Positions 45,901 to 59,218 of a stretch of DNA of 64,000 nt are shown one piece after another; position 1 is the first letter of the stretch, and each line of letters opens with the position of its first letter. This DNA is from Pascua guehoae. Lineage: Eukaryota > Basidiomycota > Tremellomycetes > Trichosporonales > Trichosporonaceae. Made by a program: the position numbers and the translations under genes. Under the pieces are notes generated by a model. That model saw only the letters and a program-made list of their open reading frames with translations, was not told the origin of the DNA and did not search any database. The stretch spans positions 3,715,654-3,779,653 of the forward strand of contig BCJX01000001.1 in the NCBI GenBank assembly GCA_001600415.1. Direction: 5' to 3'.

Positions 45901-48165
45901 TGGCATATGCGCGAGGAAGGAGCGGGTCCGAGTCGCGAGCATTCCCCACCCCAACACCGTCGGCACACCCCGACAATCGCTCCAACTCGCACAGCTCGCA
46001 ACTGCCGTACGCGCACACCGAATCGCTCGAATGGTTGACAGGGCACGCATCCCAACGTCGCGGTACCGTGACATCGATTGGCGATGCAGAGTCTACGACC
46101 GGCACACACGTGTCAGATAGCAACACCATCCGCCCGCACGCCGACGAAGGCACCGACGAGTCGACGGCGACTGCGCGTGCAGAGGACTGGCGTAACCAAT
46201 TGTTGGACAGGAGGATTGATCACGGCGGTCCCATGGCCAGTGCCGATTACTTTTTGGCAAACCTGGTCAACGGCGACGACGACGACGACGAAACGGACAG
46301 CGCAACTCTATTCCACATTCCCAAGCCTCAGGCGAGTACTACTAGTAGCTCGCCTGCCCCGCCTGCACTGGATACGCACGGTGCAATGTCGAGTCCAAAG
46401 CCAAACCTCACGGTCAACACGACGCATGGCGACTCGAACCGCCCACCGTCTGCGTCTGATTCGGAGATGAGCGACGCTGAGGGGTGGTGGCCACCGAGCA
46501 GTCAACACGCCCCCAGGTCGGTTGGAGCTGGCGGCCAGAAGAAGGACCAGTGGCATGTGCGTCCCGAGTTTGAACAGGTGTACGACCACCTGCAAGAATG
46601 GTTCCCGCAGATCGACTTGGACAAGCCAGTGTTTGAGCCTGCGGCCTCGCCTGCGCCCTCGACGCCCAACTCGGAATCTTCGCCACGAACCACATTGGAC
46701 CTTATGCGGCCGCCTCCGGTGCACCCCGACCGGCGGCAACCGACTCCAAAGGCTGAAGACCTCCCAATCAAGCCGCCGCCACAGCACCCTATACGTGCGA
46801 CGGCGTCTGCAGCGGTCAACACGATTACCAATGTCTTCAACCGGTCCGAGAACCGCAAGTCGATTCGTAACGTGGCAGAGTACCGCAAAAAGAGCCTGCT
46901 GAAGGCCAACCGGGAGCGCAACAATGCCCACGCCCCGATGCCACCTCTGAGCGACGAGCGGCTCAAGCGGGCGTCGAGCATGTGGGACCACCGCGCGGTC
47001 GAAATTACTCCGAGCAAGCTCAAGCAAGAGTACCCAAACCTGATTCCCGAGTCGCCATCGGCCGAGACGGGCGACGCGCGTGCCCCTACGCTCAACTGGG
47101 TCAAGGGCAAGCTGATCGGCAAGGGTTCCTACGGCCGCGTCTACCTTGCGCTCAATGTGACGACTGGCGACATGATGGCGGTCAAGCAGGTCGAGCAGCC
47201 CGTCACCGAGCAGGACCGTGCGGACCGGCGCCAGCAGAGTGTTGTCGACGCACTCAAGTCGGAGATTTCGCTCCTGAAAGACTTGTACCACCCCAACATT
47301 GTCGCATACCTGGGTTGCGACGAGGCCAATGCCGAGTATCTGTCCATTTTCCTCGAATACGTCCCCGGCGGCACCATTGCGTCCATCTACCGTACCCCGC
47401 ACCAGGCGCGCTTCGAGGAGCAGCTCGTCAAGTACTTTACAAAGCAGATTCTCGACGGCCTGGCGTACCTGCACGCAAAGCACATTTGGCACCGTGTAAG
47501 CCTGCACCCTACTACGTTGCAGTGTAGTGTTTACTGACATTGGCAGGACCTCAAGGGCGACAACATTCTCGTCGACGCGTCGGGCGTGTGCAAGATTTCC
47601 GACTTTGGCATTTCAAAGCAGACGGAAAACGCCTACGACTCGAACGCGGTCGGTACCATCATGAAGGGCTCAGTGTTCTGGATGGCGCCCGAGATGATCA
47701 AGAGCCCCAGCGACGCATCGACCTACTCTGGCAAGATTGACGTTTGGTCATTGGGCTGTGTCGTCGTCGAAATGTGGTCGGGCAAGCGGCCATGGTATGA
47801 CCTCGAGCAGATGCCGGCAATCCTCGCTGTGAGTTTCGGGCTGCATACACGGCCGCGACTCGGCTTGTTCTACTTGCACCAGCACCACCCTCTAACACCC
47901 GCAGATTGCATCCAACCAGGCTACCCCTCCCCTGCCACCAGGCATTGTCCTGAGCCCACCCGCCAACGACTTTTTGTACGGCAAGTGCCTCTCGCTCGAC
48001 CCACGCGCCCGCCCCGTCGCCCGCGACCTCCTCCAGCACCCATTCATCACCGACGTCGATCCAAACTGGACATTTGCGAGCTCCAAGATTGGAAAGGCCG
48101 TCGCCAAGCGCGGCAAGAAGAGCATGCGCTCGGCAAGCTCGAGCACGGCCGATCGGCCATTGTGA
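42946..48165 (+). CDS. BCK1: MAP kinase kinase kinase of the cell-wall-integrity pathway (Bck1-like)
   Basis: Bck1 is activated by Pkc1 and phosphorylates the Mkk-type MAPKK. Exons are 42946-44022, 44076-47495, 47547-47828 and 47905-48165, which gives 1,679 residues. A probable further intron (44937-45008, 72 nt, GTGAGA to CTGACCAGTTACAG) is a multiple of three; removing it gives 1,655 and joins QREEQ to RQVDLAERRAEEE in a continuous coiled coil. Residues ~325-410 form a Ras-association/ubiquitin-like region conserved in Bck1 proteins (QFIIVDISGVNTPDGIVERM). The middle is Pro/Ser-rich. The C-terminal kinase has LIGKGSYGRVYLAL, the VAIK-like MAVKQVE, HRDLKGDN (split by an intron after HR), ISDFGISKQ and the APE segment VFWMAPEMI. 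It ends in a short basic tail. The ATG lies in a good context (GCCACCATGG). Confidence 0.95.
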
Positions 48166-49118
48166 CAGTGAGCTTGAGCGTGAGCTAGCGACGCAAGCGA
48201 CGGTGACGAGCGAAGCGACTACTATTGGAGTGAGAGCCGTCATCTCCCGCCGCGCGGGCAAACGGACGAGCACGCCCCCCGGGCGTGTGGGCGAGTCGAA
48301 AGAGTAGAGGAGAACGAACGGGGGAGAAGACCGCACACGACGTGCATGAGAGAGAGAAGAACGACGAAGAAGAGCAGACTCGATACAGTAGACGGAAGAC
48401 GCACGCACGCGCACCCGCACGCACGTACGCACGAGTCGACGTGAAAGTGATACAGTAGGCAGTTCGGGCTATCTGCATGTATGCATCCTTGCTTGGCCGT
48501 GGGGGCAGACGTGAGTGGCGGGTGAGGGATGTTTAGGGCGGTGCGGCTCGGTGCTTGGCAGGCTCAGTGACTGGGTGAATTGGTGGCATGGTGGCTCGGT
48601 GACTCGGTGGCTCGACGCCTCGGTGTTCCGGAACCGACAACAGACGCGAGCAACGGGAGAGCGTAGTGTCTGTGGTGTGTGTCAGTGGGCGGTGGGTGCA
48701 AGGCACGGTCGGGAGGTCCGAGTGTGGCGAGTGGCATGTCGAGCATGGACGGGATCAAAACAAGCACTGGCGGCCAGAGTGTGGCGTGGGGCGTGGCGAT
48801 CGTCTTGGTTCAGATCAACGCCTTATCGATAGCCCTGGCGATCATCCACCACAAACATGGCCTCGTACTTGATCTTCTAGTCTTAGGCCAACGAGCACTC
48901 TGCACGCTCTGCATACTCTGCTTCTATGCTCTCCCTCTCACACTCTGGTTCATGCACCAAAAATCTCATAACACGCATCAGGATTCTACAGAACGAACAC
49001 GCTACGAGCTACAACAACTGTCCAAACGACGCACTCGTCCACGCGCAGCCGACCACGTCTCGCCGGGCTACTCGCAGCGACATGCAACGGCATGCCACGA
49101 CTAAACCACCCCAGCCAC
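48166..49118. other. Intergenic, convergent 3' ends of BCK1 and the GATA gene
   Basis: GA-rich just after the BCK1 stop. No gene was recognised. Confidence 0.55.
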
Positions 49119-52100
49119 TTAGCCGCGCGCATCAAATGCCCACAGCCCGCGGCCGAGGCGCGCCACTGGCTCGCGCCGGGGAAGGGGCACGCTGGCTGTC
49201 TCGCGCGCAATTCCGCTCACACCCAGCGCGCCGTCGGCGTCCCACTTGCCCGCACCGGCACGCTCGTGTACGCGCTCGCGGTCGTCGCGGTCACGAGCGT
49301 CGCGGACGTCGCGGACGTCGCGGACGTCACGCTCACGCTCGCGCTCGCGCTCGGCTTGCGCTTGTGGGCGTGTTCCGTTGGTTGGCGAGACGGCGCCGAC
49401 ACGGCGGCCGAGAATGTCACGCGCATCTTCGCGCACACCGGGGGCGCGGCCGCGGAAGGCCTCACGCTCAAGGAGGTCGCGGTCCCGGTCACGTTCGCGG
49501 TCGCGTTCGGCCCTCTCGCGCTCGATGCGCTCGCGTTCGACAACGCGCTCCCGCTCGGCACGCTCGCGCTCGCTGCGGTCACGTTCGGCGCGCTCCGCAC
49601 GCTCAACACGCTCACGCTCAGCACGTTCACGCTCCGCCGCGACGGCCTCACGCTCGCGCACCTCGCGAACCTGAGCGGCGGCCACAGCTGCGAGCTTTTC
49701 GCGGCCTCGCTCCTTGTCGCGCCGCTCCTTTTCTTGCCGGTCGCGCAGCGCTTCCTCCTCGAGGCGCTGGAACTCCTTTTGTCGGGCACGTTCGCGCTCT
49801 TCAAACTCCCAATCCTCAGAGCGGGCAGCGCGGGCGGCAGGAGCCGATGCGCCAACTGCAGAGACAGAAGCGGCTGGCGGCGCAGCCTCAGCAGCAAGCG
49901 TGAGCTTGCTCTCGACCATGTGTAGGAGCTTGTCCGTCTTGGTCAACATGCTCTCCAGCCACCGCTTGCCCTCGCGCAGCTGCTCGCGGTGCTCGGCGAG
50001 CTCGCGACGGCCCATGCTGTAATGGCCGTACGTTGACGACGAGAGTGCCGAAGTCGCACCGAGGCCACCGGCACCGCCACCAGCATAGAAGCGCGAGACA
50101 GAGTCACGAGGTGGTTCGGGAGACGCGCGACGCGGAGGCGACAGCTGGGTCGCCTTGGGCGCGGCAGCAGCAGGAGACGCGGTGGTGCTGGCGGTCGAGG
50201 TCGCAAGGTCACGGCGCCCAAAGCTAAAGCCGCCGTACCGGCTTGATGAAAGGGTCGACCAGGGCGAGGTAATGACACCGGCGGGATCGCGGGGATTGGG
50301 ACCATAGATCGAGTAGCGCGGGCTGGCAGTTGAATACGACGGGGACGCTGATGCGGTAGAGCCGGTGCCAGCGCCGAGACGAGTAGCAGCTCCGTGAGGG
50401 GCCGCAGTGGCCGATGCAGCCGCACGGCCGTCGGTTGTCTGAGCCAGAGGCGAGCGGGAGTACCGCTCGCGTGACCGTTCACGTTCCTTTTCACCTGCGA
50501 GGCCAACAAGGCCAAGGCTATGGGCGCTCGGGAGTCTAGACTCATCCTCGGCCGACTTGCGCTTGACGCCGCGGGGCTCGTCGTCCTTGTCGACATCCAT
50601 GGCCGACGAACGAGTGGAGCCAGAGGTCGACGGCTTATCGCGGTTATCGGGCGACGCATTGGCAGACACGACCTTGGTTTGAGGGGCAATCGAAAGGAGT
50701 GTCTCGGCCGCGAGTTGGTGGGAAAGCTGGAACGCGTCAGTATTTTGAACTCGTGACACGGAAGAGTGATTCCAGAACGTACCTCCTGTCCCTGCTCCTT
50801 TTCATCACGGCGGTCCTCGATCCACCAAGGCTTCTTGCGTTCAGGACCGGCGCCACCGGGGATAATGGGCACACCCTTGCGGCGCGCTTCCAGCTCACGC
50901 TGCTGCTGTGCGGTCGCCGACCCGGGTCCCGCCCCCCATGGGGTCGACCCGATCGACTGGTAAGCAGCACGCGCCTTGTCATCGGGAGGGTATGCACCTG
51001 CGGCCCCCTGCGTGGGGAGAGGGGTTGTCGCACCAGGCGAGGCAGTGCCACCCTGCGAGCCACCGCGTCCGCCCATTGCAGCAGCCGACGTGGCAGCAAC
51101 AGCAGGTACACGCTTACGGCGCTTGATGACCGTCTTCTTCATCGCCACAGGGCGGGGTACACCATGAAGCTTGTGGTACAGGCCACACGCATTGCACTGC
51201 GGACGGCCCTCTTCGTCACGGCGCCAGAGCGGCGTCGTGCTGGTGCCACAGTTCCTGCAGCTGACACCGACGGGGGTGGCAGCAAGGCCGTTACCCGCTG
51301 GCGTGCCACCGACCTGGGAAGCGGTAGCAGGTTTTTCGGCGCTTTCCGTCGGCGAAGCCGATGCAGGTGCCTTATCAGCGGCAGGAGGAGCCTGGGTAGG
51401 AGCCTGCGCGGACGACGGGGCATAGCGCGAGTCGTTGTTGGTGGGGCGCGACATACTGCCGATGAGGCCGAGTCCCCACGGGCCAGGTCGATCTGGCGCG
51501 TTGGTAGCCGGCTTTGCCGGCCGTTCGACACCTTCGGACGGAGCCGAGGGCGGTGCTTGCTGCTGCTGTGCGGCGATTTGAGCAAACGAGTTGTTGTACG
51601 TCGGGCACCCCTCGCAACCTGCTTTGCCACCAGCCCCGTTGCAGCGTCCGTCACCGGGGCACGTGCCAGGCTGGACGGCATCCGAGCACGGCGCGGGAGG
51701 CGGTGACGCGGACTGAGGAGCAAGCGACCTCCGCTGCTTCTTGGCGGGGGCTTCATCGTCTTCCTCAGTCTTCCTTGTATTTGAACGACGACCTCCACGG
51801 CGCCGGGGCTTGACATCACCGTTCTCGTGATCGGCACCAGGAGTAGCTGCGTCGCCGACAGACTCGATCTCCTCCTTTGGTGCAACGGACCCGTCACGCG
51901 ATGGCGCCCTGGAGACGGATGCCGAGGGCGCGGCCGAGTCGTTTGCCGCTTGTTGCGATTCTGATTCTGGGGTATCTTCCTGACCGCCACGCTCGTTGGA
52001 CGCTCCAAAACCTACACCACCGTTCCATCCACGGCCAAATTTGGCCCGCCAAGATTGCATGGGTGGCTCACGCGTCGCGGTGTATGAAGGCTCGGGAGGG

Positions 52101-52354
52101 GCGGGCGAGTCGTCGTCAAGCTCGTCTTCTTCGGGCTGATCGGCAAGAGATGCCCGAGTGTCCGACACGCGGGGGGCAAAAGCACGCTGGAAGCTGAGGG
52201 AAGCTGTGCCAGCAATGGGAGATATGGGGGCGGAAGTGGGGGCGCGTGGTGAAACTTTTGACAAGCTGGGCGACGTGGGGGCGGTGGTGCTTTGTAAGGG
52301 GGATGCCGAGGGCGCGGTCGGCATATCGACTGCGTGGTGGTTAGTTGCCATCAT
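49119..52354 (-). CDS. CIR1: GATA-type iron-responsive regulator (Cir1/Urbs1/SreA family)
   Basis: Regulators of this family control iron uptake and siderophore genes. The two exons (52354-50783 and 50726-49119, intron 56 nt) encode 1,059 residues. Near residues 225-255 is the Cys-rich iron-sensing motif [12 protein letters not shown]...[14 protein letters not shown] zinc finger follows at ~362-390 ([18 protein letters not shown], then [12 protein letters not shown]) with a basic extension TVIKRRKR. Ascomycete and Ustilago homologues have two fingers flanking the Cys-rich motif. Only one is visible here, which matches Cryptococcus Cir1. The C-terminal half has a coiled coil ([19 protein letters not shown]) and a run of about 110 residues of Glu/Arg/Asp near 835-945, likely a long single alpha-helix. 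The start is a double ATG. Confidence 0.93.
49470..49800 (-). repeat. Coding low-complexity Glu/Arg/Asp tract in the GATA regulator
   Basis: Imperfect repeats of CGCTCGCGCTC type encode ERER, RDRD and AERERV strings. Charges alternate as in ER/K single alpha-helices. Confidence 0.8.
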
Positions 52355-55300
52355 CCTGGGTGGGGTGGATGCACAATGACGGAAGAAGATGGGAAGAGAT
52401 ATGATGGATAAGTGGGGGTGTGTATGATGAACGGATGACAGATAGGAGTGCTGATAGGCGTCGGATGGGGTGATAGGGGTTAAAAAAAACCGTGGAGATC
52501 AAATTGGTCTGGGATGTCTGAGCCAAAAAGATGTGTCATGGGATGGATGGATGGGCCACCCCATGTGGGTAGGGGAGTATGAGCATGACCATTGGCGAGT
52601 CGTTTGCTGGCAGCAACAGGGGATGAGGGAAGGTCGGTTGACAAGCGTTGCCAGGCGGGACAATCAGGGACGCGAACCCCCCTTCCCCCCCTTTGGGTGG
52701 CCAGCAGCCAAGAGCCGGAACTCCAGGGCGATCGATTACGGTGCGAAATGAATGGACCACACCCAGGCAAGTCTGCGTGTGCCGCAGAGGGGCGGGTTTT
52801 TGCCGACACGGAACGACAGCCCTTGTGGCAACAATAATATGCACCAACAACAAAGGTGGGGGGGGGGGGGTGGGGTGGGAGGTCACGGTGGCAAGCGCAT
52901 AGTCATATGGCCACAGTGGATGATGTGGAACGGGGTGGGAAGGTGATCGACGTGGGAGTCGAAACGGGCAGCGGCGACGGGTGGGCGGCGGCACGGCGGC
53001 GTTATCTGGGTGACGGCGCCCTGGGGGCTCGCGCGTTGTTGCCAACCAGCCGGCGGGTTTTCGCGAACCCCCCTCAGACGACCCATCCCCCAACGCACCG
53101 ACTGCATTGGTGGTGACCATCATGGGTAGATGTAGAAGAGTGGGGGCATGCGGATGACATGAAGAGGGCGCAAGAGCATAGATGACTTGTGGAAACAATC
53201 GGGCCCAAAGGAAAGGAAAGGGAAGGAAGGAACAAAGGAAAGAGGTGTGACAAACGCGGCAGACTTACTGGGCACGAATACGGTAGACCCGCAAGAGTGA
53301 GCAAGAAAGTCCAGTGACGGTGCTGATGGGTGGGGGTGGCGAGTGGGGCGATGCAGCCGGGGAGGTGGGTTGTTTGGTTATCGATAGTGGGTCGTGGATG
53401 GATGGATGGATGGATGGATGGATGGGGTGGAAAGGAAGGATAAGATCAAGTTTGTGAATGGTGTCGGCGAGTTAGGGGGCGGGGGGTTGACAGGTGGGGT
53501 GGATTGAGTTTGGTGGGCGGTGTTGGTGTAGTTTGGGTGGGTGGGTTTGGGGGGGTGGGTGAATGATGGGATGGATGGATGGATGGATGGATGGATGCGA
53601 CCCAATAATGCGTTCTTTGTTCGGATTGGACGGGATGTGGATTGGGGTGCGTATTATCGATCTTGTCAAAAGGGGGCGGATGAAAGACAAGCACTACCAA
53701 AACGGCCAAGCCCGGGCGACAAGGCTTGTCTGTCTCTCTGTGCTTTGCCTGCCTGGAGGGGCGGGAAGCTTCGCCTTTTTTTTTTTTTGTCGCTTCGCGC
53801 CGCCGCCCGCGGGCCGGATGATCTGATTTGATTGATTGATTACACGACACGATGAAAATTGCTCCCGCTTTGGCCCTTTTGTCTTGTCTTGCTTGGGTGC
53901 GTGCGTGCACATGGTGGCATTCTGCTCTTGCCCCTGGGGTGGGTGGTGGCACCGGCGCATGCGGCGACTAGGCCTCTGGCCTCTGGGCCCCTGCCATTAT
54001 TTTTTCTCGTCTCGCTTTCCCAGATTAGATGAGCCAAAAACGGCCACTTGTCATTGGTCCATTGCTCCCACCTCGGCTTCTGTGCCTCGAAAACCTTGTC
54101 CTCGCCTGCCTCGCCTCGCCTCGCTGACAACCCGACCTACCTTTGGAATATTTGGCATATGGACACTGGTTGGCAGTCCATGCACTGCTGGGTGCTCCAT
54201 GCTGTCAATGCTGTCCACCCACTCGGTGGACGCATGCGCATGCCTTTGGTGCTGCGAGGGCCATCACACACAAAAAGGCCCACACGAGATCCCTCCCCTG
54301 CCCTGTCCCCAACCATTGCCAGCGTGATGGGTTTCCATTGCTGGTCGGTCATATTCCACATAGAGTTTTGCCACGTCGCCGTAACCACCATATCGGCCGG
54401 CACTCTTATTGCTCCCAATCGGTTCCAATAGCACCGCCGTCATCCTCTTCGCCCGGAAAACAACTAGTGCCTCTGACACGACCATCTACACTACTCCAAA
54501 GTGTTATCGCATACATGGTACGTTTGTAGTGCCCACAAACAAGCGATAGATGGTGGATGCTGGTGCTGCACATGATGGCAGAACGACTTTTTCGACTTTC
54601 CGAACTTGTCGGCCCCGGCGCCTGGGTGCAAAGCCTGGTTCGGCGCTCGGTGCATTAGACCCTATCCTGGTCGCTAGGAACCAGACCCCGACAATCAGGG
54701 CTGCGATCAAGCTATTGGGCTTGGCTGGTGACGACCCCCTCGCCTCGGTGTGACGTATGTCGTGCATCAGGTTGGTGGTGGCGAGGTTAGTACTAGCTCG
54801 TGAAAGTTTGCCGTTTGAGCCATGTGCGTCGCCGCGCGCTCCGAAGCAGTTTCTGCATTCGGTCACGATAGCCAGGAATAGCGGCAAATGATGGCAACTG
54901 GTGCTCGATACTATGGATACTTAGTATAGCTCTACGCACCCACACTATGCATGGCAAGTGCCTCGTTAGGCTGCGGCAAGGCCGGATTACGCGACCGCTG
55001 CCAAGCTACCCGACTACCGTGAGCCTTTTGCTTCCCACGGCGACGAATGCGACCGACTCCGAGTCGTCGCGCCATTTGGCTTTGTTTGTGGTTCAGCACT
55101 CTGCGCAAGTGGCTTGCATGGCTTGGTATTTGCCAGAGATAATCGCCACTCGTTTTGAGGAACGGGGTGTGGACACATTCCGACACAACTGTGTCAGCTG
55201 ACCTCGATAGATCGCCCACCATCTCGAATAGTCGCCGTTCATCCGCCCCCCGCCCCTCCTCTGGCCTCTGTTGCGGCACTACAGTAGATCTTGTCGTCCC

Positions 55301-58300
55301 GATAAAGCTGCGGGTGGAGATTCGTGGACGATGGCTGAATCTGTCGTCATCGCCGTTACTCCTTTCGGCTGCTGCGTATCGGCACTCCACTCGGCGGCCA
55401 CTCCACCCCTCACTGCTCTCAACTGCGCTACGGCAACATGCTCCCAGCGATTTCAACTGCGGTTGCATGCCTGGTGCCAAGCTTGCCGAGTTTGCCTGGC
55501 GCCAGCCACGGTGGTGCGTATCTCGGACCTCGCTAACTCTAACGTAATGCTGAGCGTGACTCGACAGTGGCCGACGGGCGTCACTTGCTCTAGCCGACGA
55601 GGATCACCACTCTAGCCGCCCACAGACTCGTGCCTCTATGCGTCCGGGGATGTGAAGAGGATGTCGGATGGTGTGCTCGTCCGCACATGCATGACATGTG
55701 GTATCCGTTGGATCGTTGGAAGTGTATGGGCTGTTATCCATACCACTGTGGTGGGCACAGGTTGATCACCGTTGATGAAGGTAACGAACGTCCTGTGATC
55801 TCTCCGCGCTTGCGGATGATCTCTGTCCAACGAGGACCGTGTACACATACATGCACTGGTGGCCCGTGCGCCAGACGCCGGTGACACACATATGACAGGG
55901 CAAAAACCGCCAGGACCCAGGCCCATGGGCGCCAGGGCCAAACAACCGCCTTCGCCGCCATCACGCGCCCCTTGCGATACCATCGGGTTTTGCCATCGGA
56001 GATGACCCGGCCGGCACCACGACCATGCTCCCCAATGGTTCATAGCAATGGGCTCTGCAATGCTCATATTCTAGCTGGGGTATTGGGATGCTGGGGAGTC
56101 CTCACACCCTTGTGCCCCAGCTCATGTCTCTACGACGTACACTACTACGGGGCGTACCCATGGACAGGACCTCTGGTCGTTGATTAGGCTGGGTCGGAAA
56201 GCGGGATTAGATAACCCGTGGCGTGTTTCAGTCCAACGCCGCTCGGACCGTTCCCCCCCATGCCCCATGGTGAATGGACCATTCCTTGGTTCCAGCCCTT
56301 CAGCCTCCAGCCCACTGGGCAGTTGCCAACCGGCGACATTACTCTACATCCGCTTGTCCTTTCTTCACGTGTCCCAGTATCTGCCGGCTCGATGGGGCGG
56401 TTCTGCCCGTCCAGAAGCCCACCTGATCTGGTGCAGACGTTGAAGCGTCTCCCAGGGCGGAGCGTGGCGGGGCGGGACTCACTTGGGGTGAGATCAGAGC
56501 CACGCCGATTACAGATTGGCAGCTATCAGGGTATGTTCTGTGCGGCCGGAAGTTTACGCCAAGACGGAGAGAATCATCCAGCATGCAGACGAGCGAGGCA
56601 GGCTGGTTCGCAATCTCCATCTGCACCGGGTGGGGGGATGTAGCGTGCACGCTGCAGGTACCAAAGTGTGGTGGCCCGTGCACAGTGGACGGCGCGGACC
56701 CGGGCTTCAAAGCAGATGCCCGCGCCAATAGTCGTCTGGGCGCATCATATCCAACAACCCCCCCCAGCCCACACCCCACATCCGACAAGTCCCCTCTACT
56801 TCCGGCTCGTACCGAGCCTGTCTCGCTGATACCTGACACGCCGCACGGAGCCTCAAAGCCCCGGGCTTGGCANTNNNCCCCCCCCCCCCCCCCATCTGAG
56901 ATCTGTCGTGCATGTGCCCACTGCCCAAGCGACCTGGAAAAGAAACCCGAGGTATCCTAGTCGTTGCAGATACTGTACAATGCGACGTGACCTGCGTCAA
57001 AAGGTCTGTGCGTATTCGGAGCATGTGGTCCGCTTGCGCGTGTTTGAGCCACTCTATCGGCTCCAAAGTATACCCTGGTGCCCATCCAGACGACGCACCA
57101 GACGCACAGTCGACCGTAGCCGACGGACCCGGGGGCCATGTCTGACACGTCTGACCCCTCGCATGGCCTCGCAGCTCGCAGGAAGCAGGATCCAGGTCGA
57201 CGATTCGTAAGCAGCGGGTTATAACCCACCCAGCACAGCCATCGTCCCACCCATATCCTCCACTCCCCCCATCCGCGCCTCGGACTTCGGTACGTTTACC
57301 GAAACCGAATATTATTGCGGCGGACCTGGCCGACACTATTTCCGGGCAGACCCTGAGCCCCCATCTGTGGATTTTCCGGCGCGGTCACACGTCGGCAACT
57401 GCCGCCCCCCGCGCTTGTCTTATCTCCGTATCGCCGACGTGTGTACCCTTGATGTGGCGCCCCCTTTCCCTCCCCCCTCCCGTTGTCGGAGAGTACGTGT
57501 TGGCCATGTCCGGCGCCCGATTCGAGCCCTTGGCGATCCTGGCAATCCTGCACAAAGAGCCAATCTGAATCTAATCGAGCCACGTGGGAAATGTGATCCG
57601 CGCTTTTGCGCGCTTTGCCGAGACGCTACCGAGCACCAAACCACACCGAGCTGGCACCGAACTGTGGCAATGAAGATGGCATACAGCGCGTCAACCGACC
57701 TCAACGCAACCGTTAGAGATCTGGCGGTGTGTAGATGCCCACTTCTCGGCCGGCCCGATGGCCTCTATGCACATCACAAGAGCAGGAAACACTCGGTGGG
57801 TAACTGGGCCCACCGCGGCCCCGTGGCCAGTAGGACTTGAAGCGTACATGGTCACGCCGGCAGCGTCAGCCAATGACATGCACGGGCAACGGCGGGCATT
57901 TCAAATGCCATGCCCTCTTGTTTGGAGGGTTAAGAGTTACAATTGACGGCAACTTTAGCCATCTGACCCAAGAATCGGGTCCCCTAGAGTACTAGAGTCC
58001 TACAGAGCTACATGCAGACAAAGTGAAGTTACCTTCGATCGCCAACATCTTTTCGGGGATCGTGGGGAAGCGCCGCACGCGTGCCTTGAAGCCGGTGACG
58101 GGCCGACGTCTCACGCCACAGCATTAAACGGGTATTTTTGCTCGCGCGAGCTCTAGACTCGTGTACAGCTATGTCTTGAATGCGTGATGCTCTCACGAAC
58201 CCCCCGGGTCCGCATCACAGTGGCCCTCGAGTGCGCGTCCGCTGTGACATAGAACGAGTCCCACCCCCACATGGGTAGCAGCTCTCCTTTTCATCATTGC

Positions 58301-59118
58301 TCAGATCGCCATGGAGCAAAGCCGGCGCGCAATCCATGACAGTCGAGACCGCGACGGCTACAGCCAACACGACCACTGCCATGGCCGGCGATGGCGAGTG
58401 TGAATCGTGGTGCGGGCCTGGGACTTGCGGGGTTACTTGGGGACGGGGCGACCTGCGACTGTTAGCATGCCGCGTGGCATCCCCTGTCCAGGCCTATCGT
58501 CTCTTCTACAATGTCAGCTTACTTCAACTCGAGCACCACCACTGGCACGGCGCTGACTCTGTGATGCGCATCGTCGAGGGTCGTCTAGGGCTCTGCCCGC
58601 CTCCTCCAGATGAGAATGAATTGGCGAACACGTCTAGGGCGACATTAACCGCAACCACTTACTCTATGATGATAGTACTCACCTGATGCCAGAGCCAGCT
58701 TTGACGAGAGAAACCATGCTTTGGAACTGTGGCGTGTCAGGTAGTGCGCATTTGTGGGATGGCTGCGGCAATGCCCAACACACGGCAGTGTCCCGTCAGA
58801 GAGGCGCACCATCCCTTCCATGCCTCAACGTATGTAACATAGAGATACTTGTGGGTCGCGTCGAGATCAGCAGCATGGTCACGAAGCTGTGGGGAGCTGC
58901 CGAGACACAAAACCACGCACTTTAGAAGTGACACGAGCGCCGCCAACGACCAGCAGATCTCCAAAGGACCATGTGGGCCGCACCACACCGTCCTTGTTTC
59001 CTCACATTGCACTTTGGTACGAATGGACGTGACACCATCCTTTGTTAACCACAAACGTGTCAACGTGAACAAATAGTCGTATGAACCGGCCGCGAGGTGC
59101 AGAAAGACAAAAAGGAGA
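52355..59118. other. Long gene-poor interval
   Basis: About 6.7 kb between the GATA gene and tRNA-Ser. It starts with a probable leader and promoter. It contains two (GGAT)n arrays (~53396-53424 and ~53570-53597), a poly(T) run near 53777, and scattered undetermined bases at 56873 and 56875-56877 beside a poly(C) run. No open frame shows a recognisable domain or a coherent exon series. No transposon coding remnant was identified by eye. Confidence 0.45.
59109..59113 (-). terminator. RNA polymerase III T-run after tRNA-Ser
   Basis: Five T on the minus strand, six bases after the tRNA end. Confidence 0.7.
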
Positions 59119-59218
59119 CGACTAAGACAGGATTCGAACCTGCGCGCCCGAAGGCACATCCTGACTAGCTAAATCGTATAATAGCAGGGATGCTGCTTAA
59201 CCACTCACACACTTAGCC
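59119..59218 (-). tRNA. tRNA-Ser (anticodon GCU) with a 19-nt intron
   Basis: The acceptor stem GGCTAAG pairs with CTTAGTC with one G-T pair, and the discriminator is G, as in serine tRNAs. The D loop is AGTGGTTAA. The anticodon stem CATCC/GGATG encloses CT-GCT-A, interrupted by a 19-nt intron after position 37. A long variable arm (GTGCC-TTCG-GGCGC) marks a class II tRNA. The T arm is GCAGG-TTCGAAT-CCTGT. Confidence 0.93.

Noticed and set aside
46308..47540. 410-codon minus-strand frame opposite BCK1
   Set aside because: It overlaps the kinase domain entirely and reads as Arg/Val-rich antisense of conserved coding sequence.
49092..49925. 277-codon plus frame opposite the GATA regulator
   Set aside because: An antisense shadow of the repetitive Glu/Arg codons; its Leu/Ala/Thr pattern follows from the repeat.
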